Origin: Hypericum androsaemum
Taxonomy: Eukaryota; Streptophyta; Magnoliopsida; Malpighiales; Hypericaceae
Direction of reading: 5' to 3'
NCBI GenBank assembly: GCA_963995505.1
Contig: OZ023194.1
Coordinates: 12,954,428-13,018,427, forward strand
Length of the DNA: 64,000 bases
Every line of letters begins with the position of its first letter. The first letter of the stretch is position 1. The position numbers were made by a program, and so were the translations under genes. Positions 32,222 to 43,290 of this stretch are shown in pieces. The notes beneath the pieces were generated by a model, which made no database searches, had not been told where the DNA came from, and saw nothing but the letters and a program-made list of their open reading frames with translations.

Positions 32222-33789
32222 TCAATGGCCGGTGGTGGTCTTCTTGAAATCTATCTTGTCAACTTTGACCTCGCCATCGATGAGCTCGTAGACGTACACC
32301 ACAACGCGGAGGCCGTCGATGTCCATGAGGACGAAGCTGGGATTGACGTCGTAGGTGATGCTGCTATAAGCGCCTGTTGCGGAGCCCGGATTAATCACAA
32401 CACCACCCTCGTGCTTGTATGCAGTGAACTGATGTGTATGGCCCGTCACAAGTATGTCCACATCTAGTTGCCTCTGGAGCATTGCCAAGGAGTCCAAGTC
32501 ACCCCATGGAACAACCTTTAAGATATCCAAGATAAATGAATCAAATCAATAGGAGACTAACAAGCGAAACTAGGTCGTATCGTATCAGTATCAATCCGTA
32601 TCGTCGGCAATCAAAGAATACACAAGAAGCTCAAATCTTGTTCCCACTGCAATAATTCTAGGTGGTATTACACTTCAGCCACTATTTTGTCTTCTTCAAG
32701 CTTCACTTTGACAAGATTTCTTTCGCTAACGAACATTGACACCATCATGTTCCTCAAAATTTCCTAATGGAGGGTCAGAAGGTCACCTTCTTTCTCATGC
32801 GCCTACAGAATCTCAAGCGAATTTCCCATGTTATCTCTTCAATAAATAGCATCCCAACCTTCTCAATACGTCAATACAGTAATTTCATGAGGGATATCTT
32901 GCTTAGATGTTAACAAAAGTGCCATATCGCTATTCCACAGTTCGAATTAGCAGGTTATTGTGAGCCCTGACAATCTCTCTTTCCTATACCAGTCTCTCTT
33001 GGCTACATCCTACTACCTGGCTGACACTAATTCTCTATTTTTTCGAACCAGTTAATTCCTCTATCCTATACCAATCTCTCTTAGCTACAGACTACATCCT
33101 GCTGCTACCTGGCTGACACTAATTCCCTAAAATAACCAAGGTTACATGAAAGATATAAAGAGCTAGATAATCAAACCTGATGACCGTGGCAAAGCCCCAA
33201 CTTGAATTGACCAATAGTTAGTGTCTTAGTCTCTGGGTATTTTGTCTCTTCATCATATTCACCTCGAGCAATGTGCAAGTCAGGACAAAGAGTCTTCAAA
33301 TAGTCATGGACTTCCTACAAGCAGTTCTGTGTTATTGCAGCACACTTCAACCAGATCAAGCATAGAAGTCAGACTCAGGGAACGGCCTAAAGCTTATGTC
33401 TATTATGATCAACATTCCATAGCTGACATTACACTACACAGCTTAACCACAAGCGCACTTTCATTCGTTCCAACATCCAGCCCAACATACCAGTCCAAAC
33501 AAGCAAACGGTTCTCTCTTATCAAGCAAAATGAAACCTAATTCTCAGGGCATTCCCGTCGTACAAAAGAAAATCAAGTGACAAGAATCATGAACCAGCAA
33601 AACCAAATACAAACCGATAAAGCGTGTAGATTTCGGACAGAGAACGAGGACGCCTACTTTGATACAGAGGTTTCCAGTGCAAATGACGTGCTGGATCTTG
33701 CCAGGGACAAGCATGGACTTGAACTTGGCGGGGAGATCGGCCGCCCTATGGGGGATATGTAGGTCCCCCAGAGCCAAAACCAACACCAT
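32222..33789 (-). CDS. VPS29: Vacuolar protein sorting-associated protein 29 (retromer core)
   Basis: Exons on the minus strand are 33789-33658, 33314-33177 and 32515-32222, joined in phase 0, giving 187 residues against about 190 in other plants. The start is [20 protein letters not shown]; later come [35 protein letters not shown] and [13 protein letters not shown]. These are the metallophosphoesterase-fold signatures (GDLH, GN, GHTH) kept in VPS29, which serves as a scaffold rather than an enzyme. With VPS35 and VPS26 it forms retromer, which recycles vacuolar sorting receptors and PIN proteins from endosomes. The C-terminus is slightly shorter and ends KTTTGH. A non-coding leader exon ends at a GTATTA donor near 34018. 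Intact. Confidence 0.97.
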
Positions 33790-34395
33790 CCCTACTCACT
33801 CACTCACTCCACCTTCTCTACAATAGCACCACCACCACCAAAATGATTAAAGCCCTAACCTTTACACAAAACCAATTCAGGAAAAACCCACAACACCCTA
33901 ATCCAATTAAACCATGGAGAAGAAAACCCAGAAGCGGAAACAGCTTAATTTCTGGTCAAATGGTTGAAGATTCTCGAAAATCATGGTAAAGTTCGGATCT
34001 TTATGTTTAAGTAATACCTGGAGAGAATTTCGGAGGTGCGTTGCCCACTGAAGCTGCCGAGACGAAGAGCTTCCCCTTTCTTTGGTGATCGAAAGTTCGT
34101 CTTTTCCCCCTTTTTTCTGGGTTTCTCCTTTCCTCTTCCTATGTTTTTTTAAGTTATTGTCGGGTCTTATTTAAAAATCGGGTTCGTATTTACGGATTTG
34201 GATTCAGTGGGGAGTACATAAAAATCGTCCCTATGGTATGGATTAAATTTAGACCATTAGATTTGATCAAATTCTTTTTTATAGATCTGATGGTCAGAAT
34301 CTGTTGAAGGTATTTTCGAATTTTTATCAAAACATACTCATTAGGGTTCCACCATTTTCCTATATAATCCCACAAAAAAATATCATCTCTCTCTT

Positions 34396-34428
34396 ATCCC
34401 CCCCCCCCCCCCCCCCAAAAAAAATCTT
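34396..34428. repeat. Poly-C / poly-A run
   Basis: A run of roughly 20 C followed by 8 A at the start of the captured segment. Length may be unreliable in sequencing. Confidence 0.85.
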
Positions 34429-34449
34429 CGAAACCCTAACCTCCAAGTT

Positions 34450-34689
34450 CAAGGAACGAGAACTTCGTGAGGAAGCACACCGGCCCCAGGATCCTCTCGA
34501 TGGCCAACGTCGGGCCCGGCCAACGGCTCGCAATTCTTCATGTGCACCGCCAAGACCTCCTGGCTGGACGGCAATCATGTCATCTTCAGCGTCGATGGCC
34601 TCAACGTCGTCAATGCCATCGAGAAGGTCGGATCATCTTCCGGCCGCACCGTGAGGCCCATCTTCGTCGCCGACTGCGGCCATCTCTAG
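34450..34689 (+). pseudogene. Captured cyclophilin (peptidyl-prolyl isomerase) C-terminal fragment
   Basis: The first frame reads [20 protein letters not shown]. After a one-base loss near 34522 the next frame continues [20 protein letters not shown], then [14 protein letters not shown] and ends ADCGHL before a stop at 34687-34689. This follows the C-terminal half of plant cytosolic cyclophilin. The MANxGPGTNGSQFF active-site stretch is broken by the frameshift and the T is lost; the tryptophan of the cyclosporin-binding site (EWLDG) is present as SWLDG. It is GC-rich in AT-rich DNA and lacks the N-terminal half. It was presumably carried in by the surrounding element. Confidence 0.8.
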
Positions 34690-34799
34690 ATCTTCAATCT
34701 CTCTATCTATGTCCTTCGAATTTTGCGGATCGTGGTGTGCTTATTCGTCATCGTTTAGGGTTCTCGTTATATTAGGGGTAATATCTTCTTTCGAATAAA

Positions 34800-35225
34800 A
34801 AAATTAGATGAATGATACCAATATTAAAGTAGAATGATACCAATATCCTAGAACGATGATACCAATATTCGAGAAGAATGAAACCAATACATTCAAATGG
34901 TATACCTTTTCACTTATAATGGGATACCAATATTGGAGAAAATAAAAACCAATATCACGGTAGAATGATACCAATATCATAGTAGAATGAAACTAATATC
35001 CGAGAAAATGGAAACCAATATCATAGTAGAATGAAACCAATATCATAGTAGAATGAAACCAATAGCATAGAAGATGGAAACTAATATCATAGTAGAATGA
35101 AACCAATATCATAGTAGAATGAAACCAATAACATAGAAGATGGAAACCAATATCATAGTAGAATGAAACCAATAGCATAGAAGATGGAAATCAATATCCG
35201 AGAAAATTGAAACCAATATTTCCAT
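34800..35225 (+). repeat. AAACCAATATCA tandem array, spacer type TAGTAGAATG
   Basis: About 17 units of roughly 22-24 bases; the core AAACCAATATCA alternates with a spacer close to TAGTAGAATG or TAGAAGATGG. Degeneracy rises toward the left end. The same core with other spacers occurs at 41425-42095 and, inverted, at 48595-48695. Confidence 0.85.
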
Positions 35226-35351
35226 ACTTGTATTTCCATAAATTGTATTGTTTTGCTGATATATTTTTTAATTATTTTAATTATTGTATTTCCAATATTG
35301 CCCATATCTCTTTCGGTGGGGATTACCCATGTCCCTACTGAATTTGAACCC

Positions 35352-35857
35352 CACATTTACAAACACATTTTTTTAAACTTATTTCTCTTCTTCCTTTCAT
35401 TTTCAATAATAAAAAATATCTATTTCGATATTATAACTAGGCTTTATTGCAGGCTCTCTCTTGGAAGTTAATTTCTTAGATATATTCATCCAATCGATTA
35501 ATCCATATCTCCAAAATTTGATTAAAAGAGAATGAGTGTGCAAATTATAAGCCTCCCTCACTAACTAGAATCAATAATACTTCAAAACATGATATGCTTA
35601 TGAACAAAATCTTTTGTAATCTTGGGAGGGGTCCACATCCTATACATTTAATTCCAAGGACTTTGGCTTAAAAAATAATAATCAAAGTGACCTTGGACTT
35701 GACAAGACAAACAAAATCATGCCTTGCAATGGAAGAAAAATGGTGTACATTTTTTGGGTAAAAGCTCCGATATCTATACTCGAATATTGTCGGACCTTAT
35801 TTTTTGGTGTCGGAGCTTATACCCAAAAAAATGGTGTACATTGGTGTAACTCCACGG
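35352..35857. other. Intergenic DNA
   Basis: No gene is supported between the family C element and the kinase gene; a short inverted pair around GTGTACATT/AAAAAATGG near 35740-35835 may be a small hairpin. Confidence 0.4.
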
Positions 35858-38415
35858 TCATCTTGCCTCGGGAGAAACCAGAATCATGGAGTTGGATGTC
35901 AATGAAGATTCTCTTGGCAGTATATTAGGTGAAGAGTGGCTGTTGTGTGTCATAGGAGACCTGGCTGGTGTCGAGGCTGTATGTTGTTCCGAGCGAGCCG
36001 AGCTGCTTCCGTGCGTGGCGTTCGGAATTCCTTCGAGCATGGCTACGACCTCGGACATTCGTGGTCGGAGTTTGGCCTCGCTGATGCAATGCATTGCTAG
36101 AAGTGCAACCATGTATGCTGCCTTCAAGGGGTACTGTCCCTCCAGCCTGGTGTCCATTACTCGGAACAGCTTGCGCTTGTCTCCCAAGTACGGCCTCGCC
36201 CACTCTACCAGGTTTTGTTCGATCCCGACTTTGGATTTGTCGACAGAGCGACGTCCGGTAAGCATTTCGAGCAGCACTACTCCGAAGCTGTAGACGTCGC
36301 ACCTTTCTGTCAGGCGACCTGTTCAAGGGCACAGGCTTCAATCAATCCGTGGTATCGAAACAAATTCGGTACCCAAAGATGGTGAACAAGAAAGGAAAGA
36401 CAACCTGTGGCAATGTACTCGGGAGCAGCGTATCCATGAGTACCAAGGACTTGAGTCGAGACATGCGTACGATCACCCGTCGGCCCTGCTTTCGCCAAAC
36501 CAAAATCTGAAAGTTTTGCATTGAATTCCTGCATATATTCATATTTCAGGTAGCATCAGTTCCCACTGATCAAGTTTGTAGAACCAAGCACAATAGCAGA
36601 CGTGACATACCGAATCTAATAGGATATTCGACGCCTTGAAGTCACGATATATGATCGGCTGCTCGGAGTCGTGGAGGTAGGACAATCCGCGAGCAGCACC
36701 GGTAGCGACTTTCACTCGTAACGCCCAAGAAAGTGGTTGAGCTCCTCCTATAAGTAGGTAGAATGTTAGTGCATCTCATTCCATTGACAGAGCAACAGCA
36801 AAAAAAATTATGCAACAGACAAAAAATCATATGTACTAGAAACTTATGCCTTTTGGTATTACTTCTAAATAGATGATTCTCTAAGCTGCCTCTGGCCATG
36901 TACTCGTAAACGAGTAGGCGGTTGTCCCCGTCCGAGCAGTACCCCAAAAGCTTGACCAGATTCGGATGATGAACTTGGCCGAGATACTTCACCTCGGACT
37001 GCATTCAGGTGGCACGACAAAGTTATACCAATAAGTATTTCCGACTGAAGAAAGGAAAGAAACAGAGAGGAACCTACCAACCATTCTTTGTGACCTTGAA
37101 AGCCTTCAGGTCTAAGCTTCTTTACTGCAACAACCGTTCCATGTCCAGGCTTTACCGCTGTAAGGGTCTGATCATCGATCCAACCTTTATAAACATCACC
37201 AAAGCCGCCTTCCCCGATGAGACTATCAGGTCGGAAGTTGCGCGTAGCATTCTTAAGCTCGGAATATTGGAATGCTTTTACGTTCGGGGACGACAGTATT
37301 TCGCCTTCTAGCTTCGGATCGACATAATCTCTGGCTGTCATTTTCTCATGCTGTGGAACTTTAAGAGGCAAAAGAACTGACCTAGAGCCATTTTTGCTGC
37401 TGACTGCTTTAGATCCTGAGAGAGGAAAAACTCGGTAACATGGCTGTTGTTATTAGGCAACAATTGAAGGGGACAAAAGTTGTGCATCAAGTGTGGTACA
37501 CAAGAAAAAATGATGCATCACAAGTTGTATGTTATGTAAATAAGAGCGGGTTCTGATATCATGTTAGGATTCCAAATGTGATGATAGGTTAGATGACAAC
37601 ACAAATCTATAGATTTCTGTAGTAAACCGAACACGATCCCAGTTACAATCTAGGATTCAACAATCTAAAAGTAAAAGGCAACTTTTAGCACAAACATCCA
37701 TCAGTTTTTGTCAAGAGTCGTACTCATAATTTCCGGTTTCTTTTACGATCGTGTGGTTTGATACTGTGTTAGAATCTACATATCAAACTCAAAATTGAAG
37801 GTAATCAGTAGGTGAAAATTCTTTCACTTATATATCCGTCCAACCACTCTCCACTTTCAATGCGAGAAAAAGAGAAACTTCAACGATTCTAGCTGCTAAG
37901 TGCAACCAAATTAACATCTATAAGCAACTTAACCCAAAATATGGGTGCCATAGAAGCCAAATCCTCATGAAAATCACGAATTAACTAGAAAACATTCTAA
38001 AGAGTGGAGACTCTGCACGGAAGTAGAACCAGATTCCAAATCTCTGCATAGAGATTTGAACTAGAATCAATCAGAATTGAGAAGGATAACTAGAACCCAC
38101 GTCCCAAATTCCACTTGTAGCTACATCAATTCCATATTCAAAGCAAACCCATAATGCTCAATCACTTGGAAATCCAATAACAACCGGGAAAACTTGCCGA
38201 ACTTGGACATTCTTGTCTTAAAAAAACTCATATGCAGCAAAATTCAGACATAAATTCCAATCTCATAAGGGAAAAACAAATATAATTGCAGATGCATGAA
38301 CATAAAGCATGATCTAATTAAAAAAAGATTGATGAGTACCAGAGGATGCATGTGAAGAGCCCAGACTACCAATATTTTCTCTCTTCTTCCCATGAGAATC
38401 AAGGCAATTCCCCAT
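35858..38415 (-). CDS. Receptor-like cytoplasmic kinase, subfamily VII (PBS1-like)
   Basis: Exons on the minus strand are 38415-38340, 37415-37078, 36998-36863, 36747-36611, 36528-36405 and 36318-35858. Phases agree throughout, giving 423 residues. The N-terminus [10 protein letters not shown] has the myristoylation glycine (G2) and a palmitoylable cysteine (C4), so it should sit at the plasma membrane. The kinase domain starts near residue 74 ([13 protein letters not shown]). It shows the glycine loop GEGGFG (93-98), catalytic K124 in [17 protein letters not shown] with D219, and DFG at 237-239. The activation segment reads [18 protein letters not shown], as in RLCK-VII/PBL kinases. The C-tail is Ser-rich. 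Such kinases relay signals from pattern-recognition and other receptor kinases; which receptor is not deducible. It appears intact and active. Intron 1 (about 0.9 kb) is the longest. Confidence 0.95.
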
Positions 38416-38670
38416 CTCTCTCCGTCTCCCTCCTCCTAAACAAACATCCAACCAAAAAAAGAAATAAAAATAATAATAACAAATACCCAATTTACAGGTT
38501 TTTATGAAACCCCATCAACACAAGACAATTTAGATGCTAGCTAGGGCATGTGACGTTAAACCCAATTGTAATGTATAATATTTCTTGTCCTCCTTTTAAA
38601 TGTTCGTATGGTCTCTCTCCCCCCTCTCTCTCTATCTTGCCTTCCTTCTCACGTAACAACCTAAGTGAAG

Positions 38671-38680
38671 CGAGAGAGAC

Positions 38681-38720
<40 letters not shown>
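38671..38720. repeat. (GA)n microsatellite
   Basis: About 20 GA units lie 255-305 bp upstream of the kinase start codon, reading as (CT)n in its probable 5' UTR or promoter, a common place for such tracts in plants. Confidence 0.95.
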
Positions 38721-38721
<1 letters not shown>

Positions 38722-39566
38722 CAGAAAAATGAAGAGAAAGAAGAAGATGATGTAATTTATTTATTCCCTCTCTCTTTTGATGCCACCAAGAAAATGGACG
38801 CATGTTTTTCTCGCTTTGGTTTTTCCACCTATTACCCGTTTTATTTGTTTTTGTCGTTATTATCATTGTTGTTATTATTTAAACCATAGTTAGTTAATAA
38901 ATACCGATAAAAGTTATGAAACCTACACAAAAAAAAAGCAATTTAATGCATGTAGGTATTCTTTAATAATACAAATTTGAGCTCTTAGAATACAAGTTAA
39001 ATATTTGTTGGGTTAATTTTCCAAATAACACATGGTTTCAACATAAAATATATATGTAGGTAAGCATATAATTCTTTCATTTTCATATTAAAAAAACAGA
39101 GAAATAAGATCTTAAAGAAGTGAGATAATCTTGTTTATATTGCATAAATAATAAGATGGAACCAGTCAGATTTCGAAAAATAAGAAATCTGCAACCTATT
39201 AATTTAGGTTAACATTGGTTCTGAATATGTGATTTTATATGCTTTATATATATATATATATTATATGACAATGCAAAATTTAAATAATTTCTATAATTTT
39301 CATATGGGAAACGTGATTTGTAAAAATCTAATTTATTTTGTCTGTTGGTTGGTTGATCTTGGCCTTGGCGGTTGGTAAACGACAAGTAACGGACGCCGCC
39401 ACACGCGCACACTTTTAGCGGGAAACACCTTGGGAGTTGCTGAAGCTTTGACTATATTGCCCTTCCGTTGTGATGAAATGGCAGAAAAAGTAAGCGGGCC
39501 TTCTGCATATTTGGATTTGGATTTGGATTTGGATATGGTGTAAGTTCGATGGCCTAAAGTGCTGGC
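38721..39566. other. Intergenic DNA
   Basis: No gene supported. Contains a short TA tract near 39247 and a small (GGATTT)n run at about 39512-39535 just before the next element. Confidence 0.5.
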
Positions 39567-40226
39567 TAAGGGTGAGCAAAAAATTCGATGTCCGTTATCC
39601 GTATCTAATATCTGTAATTTTTTCAGATTCGGATTCGGATAATTTTAAATTCAGATTCGGATACGGATTATCCGAAATAAATATTTCGGACTCGGATACG
39701 AATACGGATAATAAGATTGATATTTCGGATATCCAAAATATTCGATTAAAAATAGGTTCATTAAATAAAATAAAAATTATAAGTAGTCATACATTGCAGT
39801 AGTCCACAAAATTAAGTCCATTAAAAATTACTAGTAAAAAAACTATCACGCTACCACTACCCGTAAATTTCAATTTCTCCAAATAAAAGTTCCTTTGATT
39901 CCTTGAACTATGATGAACCATGTTTGAATTTTTCTGTAGTTTTTATGGAGATAATAGAAAAAATTGGTCGAGAGCTATACATTAGCAAAGCTACTTTTGT
40001 AAATATTGGCTACAGATTCGTTTTTTATATCATGATACCATTTTATTTTGAAGACTTGGAAAAATGGATAGTTCGGATTATCCGTATCCGTATCCGAAAA
40101 AAATTTGGATATCGAATATCGGATAGTGGAGAGTTCAGACTCGGATACTAAAAATACTTATTCGGATATTTCGGATAGTTAGAATTTTGGATAATTCGGA
40201 TACGGATAATCTGTTTGCTCACACTA
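39567..40226. mobile_element. hAT-like non-autonomous element with CGGATA palindromic repeats
   Basis: Ends TAAGGGTGAGCAAAA and TTTGCTCACACTA form inverted repeats of the TARGGGTGAGCAAA type seen in plant hAT MITEs. Both arms are packed with TCGGATA/TATCCGA motifs in both orientations, so the arms can pair over more than 100 bases. The flanks share CTGGC (39562-39566 and 40227-40231); an 8-bp duplication expected for hAT is not evident. Non-coding. Confidence 0.6.
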
Positions 40227-40786
40227 CTGGCATTTATCCGGGAAGGCCTTTAAAACCTCGAGAAGAAGTACAATGGGCTACGTTTTTTTTAGTGTTATAA
40301 CTCTGATTACTCAATACATTAGATTGACTAATTCAAATTCGAGTTGATACTAGTTTTGAAAGGTAGCAAATATTGGGCTGTGAATTTTTTCACATATATT
40401 TATCACAATAGGATTTTTGACGAGATCGGCGGTCGTAACCTTTCAAGAGAGAATTTCACACTAAATAAGTTGTAAATATTACTATTAATAAATTTTACTT
40501 ACAAAAAAAATCAACACATTCAAAATCGGCTGATTAAAAAATATTTTAATTTTACTAAAAATTTAGATCTCGAATTTTGTGAATGTAGTATTGTACAATA
40601 AATAAAACCTCTATAAAGTGATCTTCCGTAAAGTGATAATCTCTATAAACTGATAAAAAAAATTGGGTACTTAGTTGGGACCAGTTTAATAACCTCTCTA
40701 TCGTAATAATTAATATTTTTTCATAAAATATTAGTGCTAAATTTTGGTACCAACTTTCGCATAAAGTGATATTTTTAAATAATACA
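40227..40786. other. AT-rich intergenic DNA
   Basis: Repeats the phrase CTCTATAAAGTGAT/CTCTATAAACTGATA around 40608-40650, typical of another AT-rich repeat into which the MULE at 40796 inserted. No gene seen. Confidence 0.4.
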
Positions 40787-41007
40787 TATATTTTTGGGCA
40801 AATTACTATAATATTCTTCGTGTTTGACTAAATTGATAATTTAGTCCCCTTGTTTCAAAAATTATTCTCACATCCCCTGTCTTTAATTTTATTATACTTT
40901 AGGGTCTCTGGTGCCGGAATATTCAAATTTCTCCGACGAAGGGCCACTTGAAAAGACAAAAATGCCCCCTCCCTAAAAATAAAAAAATCTCTCCCCTCTC
41001 CTCTCTC

Positions 41008-41120
41008 CTCTGTCACCCCCTTTCTTCTTTCTCCTCTCCACCTCCCCTCTCTCCTCCATTAAAGAGAAGACTAAAGTTCCCCATCTTGAAGCCAAACACC
41101 ATCAATCCTCTGACCCAAAA
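41008..41120. repeat. Duplicated segment, left copy
   Basis: Sequence from the polypyrimidine run through CTCCATTAAAGAGAAGACTA to CAATCCTCTGACCCAAAA is repeated almost exactly at 42623-42740. The two copies directly border the inserted family C element. Confidence 0.85.
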
Positions 41121-41424
41121 GGGAATTCCATGGGGACAAGATTAGTCCCCAAATTTGGGGATTAAAAGAGAGATTGTGATAATTTAGGTATTAATAAAGT
41201 AGTTAAGGGTAAAATTGGAAAACTAATAAAAACAAAAGGGGAGATAGAAATTAGCTGACACACTTTTTTATGGAAAAACTAAAAAGGTAAAAAAAATTTA
41301 AACCAATCTCACGTGAAAAGAGGAAGGGACTCTCTCTCTCTTTAAATTATTGTGAACTTCAAAAATCCTACCAGCTACCAGATTTTTTTTAATAAACTCA
41401 AAGAACCAAAGAATAAAAATTTAA

Positions 41425-42095
41425 TAGAAAATCAATATCACTAAATTCGAAAACCAATATTACTACGTTCAGAAACCAATATCACTGCTTTCGAAAACCA
41501 TTATCACTACATTCGCAAACTAATATCACTACCTTCAGAAACCAATATCACTACGCTCGAAACCAATATCACTACGTTCGGAAAATCAATATCACTACGT
41601 TCGGAAACCAATATCACGATGTTTGGAAACTAATATTACCACATTCAAAAATCAATATCAACACATTCGAAAACCAATATCTCACCACGTTCGAAAACTA
41701 ATATCACTACGTTCGAAAACCAATATCATTATAGACTAGAACCAATAGCATTACTTACTCAAACCAATATCATTACAGACTCAAACCAATATCAGTACAT
41801 ACTCAAACTAATATCATTACAGACTAAAACTAATATTATTAAAGACTAAAACCAATATCAATACATACTCAAACCAATATCAGTACAGACTAAAATCAAC
41901 ATCAATACAGACTTAAACCAATATCAATACATACTCGAACTAATATTATTACAGACTAAAACCAATATCATTACATACTCAAACCAAACAAAAGAGGTCA
42001 CGAAAACTAATATCAATACTGTAGAAAACTAATATCACTACTGTAGAAAACTATTATCACTACTGTAGAAAACCAATATCACTACTGTATTCTCC
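41425..42095 (+). repeat. AAACCAATATCA tandem array, spacers CTACGTTCGG, ATACATACTC, CTACTGTAG
   Basis: About 28 units of 22-24 bases. The core AAACCAATATCA is kept while the spacer changes in blocks along the array: CTACGTTCGAAA first, then TTACAGACTC or GTACATACTC, then CTACTGTAG. The block structure suggests repeated local amplification of different units. Confidence 0.88.
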
Positions 42096-42400
42096 TTCCG
42101 TCGTTTCTTCTTCTTCTTCACAGACAGCAAGCGGCGGCGGTACTCCAGGCGGCGGACGAGCGACGGCGAGCACGTCTCCTCTAGGCACGGCGTGGGTTCG
42201 TGGGCTCTCTCCGCGAGCTCTCTCTCTCTCCTTGACGGCACCTTCTTCTTCCACCGAGCTCTCTCTCTCCTCGACGGCGGGATGACGCCGGGCAGCAGCG
42301 GACGGAACTCGGCCAGCAGACCCGTCGCCAACACCATGGGACCCATTTCCTGGATTCCTGTGCCGGAGGTAGGTGGTTCTTTGGTTGGGGGGGAGAGAGA
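42096..42400 (+). pseudogene. Captured 5' UTR and first exon of an unrecognised gene
   Basis: GC-rich, TCTC-rich leader-like DNA is followed by an ATG at 42282 reading MTPGSSGRNSASRPVANTMG and ISWIPVPE, then a consensus donor (GAG|GTAGGTGG) at 42369/42370. This looks like the start of a nuclear gene copied with its splice donor. I cannot name the parent gene. No continuation exon follows inside the element. Confidence 0.45.
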
Positions 42401-42622
42401 GAGAGAGGAGAGAGAGAGGGAGAGATTTTTTAATTAGTGAAAGAGATGGTGAGAGAGGAAGAGAGATGGTTGGTTTAACCTAATTTTTTGTTTAAAAAGT
42501 CAAAAATGTCCCTGATTGGTTATTGACCATTGGATGTAAATTTTTTTTTTTAAATCGAATCTGAGGGCTCTAAATCTAGTCCCCACCTATGAACAACTTT
42601 TTATTAGTCCCCACTCAATCCG

Positions 42623-42740
42623 TCCTCCTCTCTCACCCCCTTTCTTCTTTCTCCTCTCCGCCTCCCCTCTCTCCTCCATTAAAGAGAAGACTAAAGTTCC
42701 CCATCTTGAAGCCAAACACCATCAATCCTCTGACCCAAAA
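42623..42740. repeat. Duplicated segment, right copy
   Basis: Copy of 41008-41120 (differing, for example, by CTCCGCCTCC for CTCCACCTCC), continuing into AGCAAAAACAGCGTC where the left copy is interrupted by the insertion. Confidence 0.85.
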
Positions 42741-42989
42741 GCAAAAACAGCGTCATCTTCCCCTCGTTCAGAAGCCAAACACCATTCCCTTCAAAAAAAA
42801 AAAAGAAGCCAAACACCATCTTGAAGCCAAACACCAGTTCAGAATTCGACCAAAAGCAAAAATTTAATTAATCTTCATCACCAACAAATTCCTCACCAAT
42901 AAATTTAATTAATCTTCATCACCAACAAATTCCACACTTTAATTAATCTGCCTCACAAACAAATTTAATTTGCCTATTTTATCTCGAGA

Positions 42990-43290
42990 TTTCTCCCGAC
43001 CAGTGGGACAACCATGGGCCCATGGCCAGGAACTTGGTGAAGCACGAGTTCAATTGGGTCCCCAGAGATCGAGCTCAACTGCGTCATCACGACGGCGTTA
43101 ATGGCGGCGGTGGAAGTATCAAAGAGAACGCCGTTCATGCCCACGCCCTCCACTCCCAGCCCTTGGATCCTCCGATGCTCTCCCTTGGCTCCGAGTGCTT
43201 CGAGGAGAACGTCATCGACTGCGTCTTCTGGGGTAACAGCGTCGTCTGTCTCATCGAGGCTAAGAATCACTCCAGTTCCCGTGTTCCTGT
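42990..43290. pseudogene. Captured GC-rich coding-like fragment, identity unknown
   Basis: A 300-bp GC-rich island between AT-rich arms is open in several frames. The minus strand, for instance, reads TGVILSLDETDDAVTPEDAV and later TAAINAVVMTQLSSISGDPI; a plus frame reads IELNCVITTALMAAVEVSKR. I do not recognise a family in any frame. Base composition and a donor-like GTGTTCCTGTCC edge suggest a host exon carried by the MULE. Confidence 0.4.

Larger units (their letters stand above)
34194..35351. mobile_element. MULE-like element, family C copy 1, with cyclophilin fragment
   Basis: Left end GGATTTGGATTCAGTGGGGA and the reverse complement of the right end GGTTCAAATTCAGTAGGGAC are inverted repeats. 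The flanks CGTATTTAC (34185-34193) and CACATTTAC (35352-35360) agree at 7 of 9 positions. The left arm contains the same ATTTGATC...ATCTGATGGTCA hairpin-like block seen in the other two family members (near 42520 and 48570). Inside are a captured cyclophilin piece (34450-34689) and a tandem array (34800-35225). No transposase. Confidence 0.6.
41121..42622. mobile_element. MULE-like element, family C copy 2, nested
   Basis: The right end read in reverse begins GGACGGATTGAGTGGGGACT and continues CATAGGTGGGGACTAGATTT, matching the element at 48493-48741. The left end has GGGAATTCCATGGGGAC with AGTCCCCAAATTTGGGGA, like the opposite end of that element. Both flanks are copies of a 113-118-bp block instead of a simple 9-bp duplication. 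Inside are the AATATCA array (41425-42095) and a captured first exon (42096-42400). End positions are good to a few bases. Confidence 0.65.

Noticed and set aside
34800..35225. Regularly spaced repeats resembling a CRISPR array
   Set aside because: Plant nuclear context, degenerate 12-base core, near-constant spacers and position inside a transposon; no cas genes.
41425..42095. Second CRISPR-like array
   Set aside because: Same reasoning; spacers are themselves repeated in blocks.
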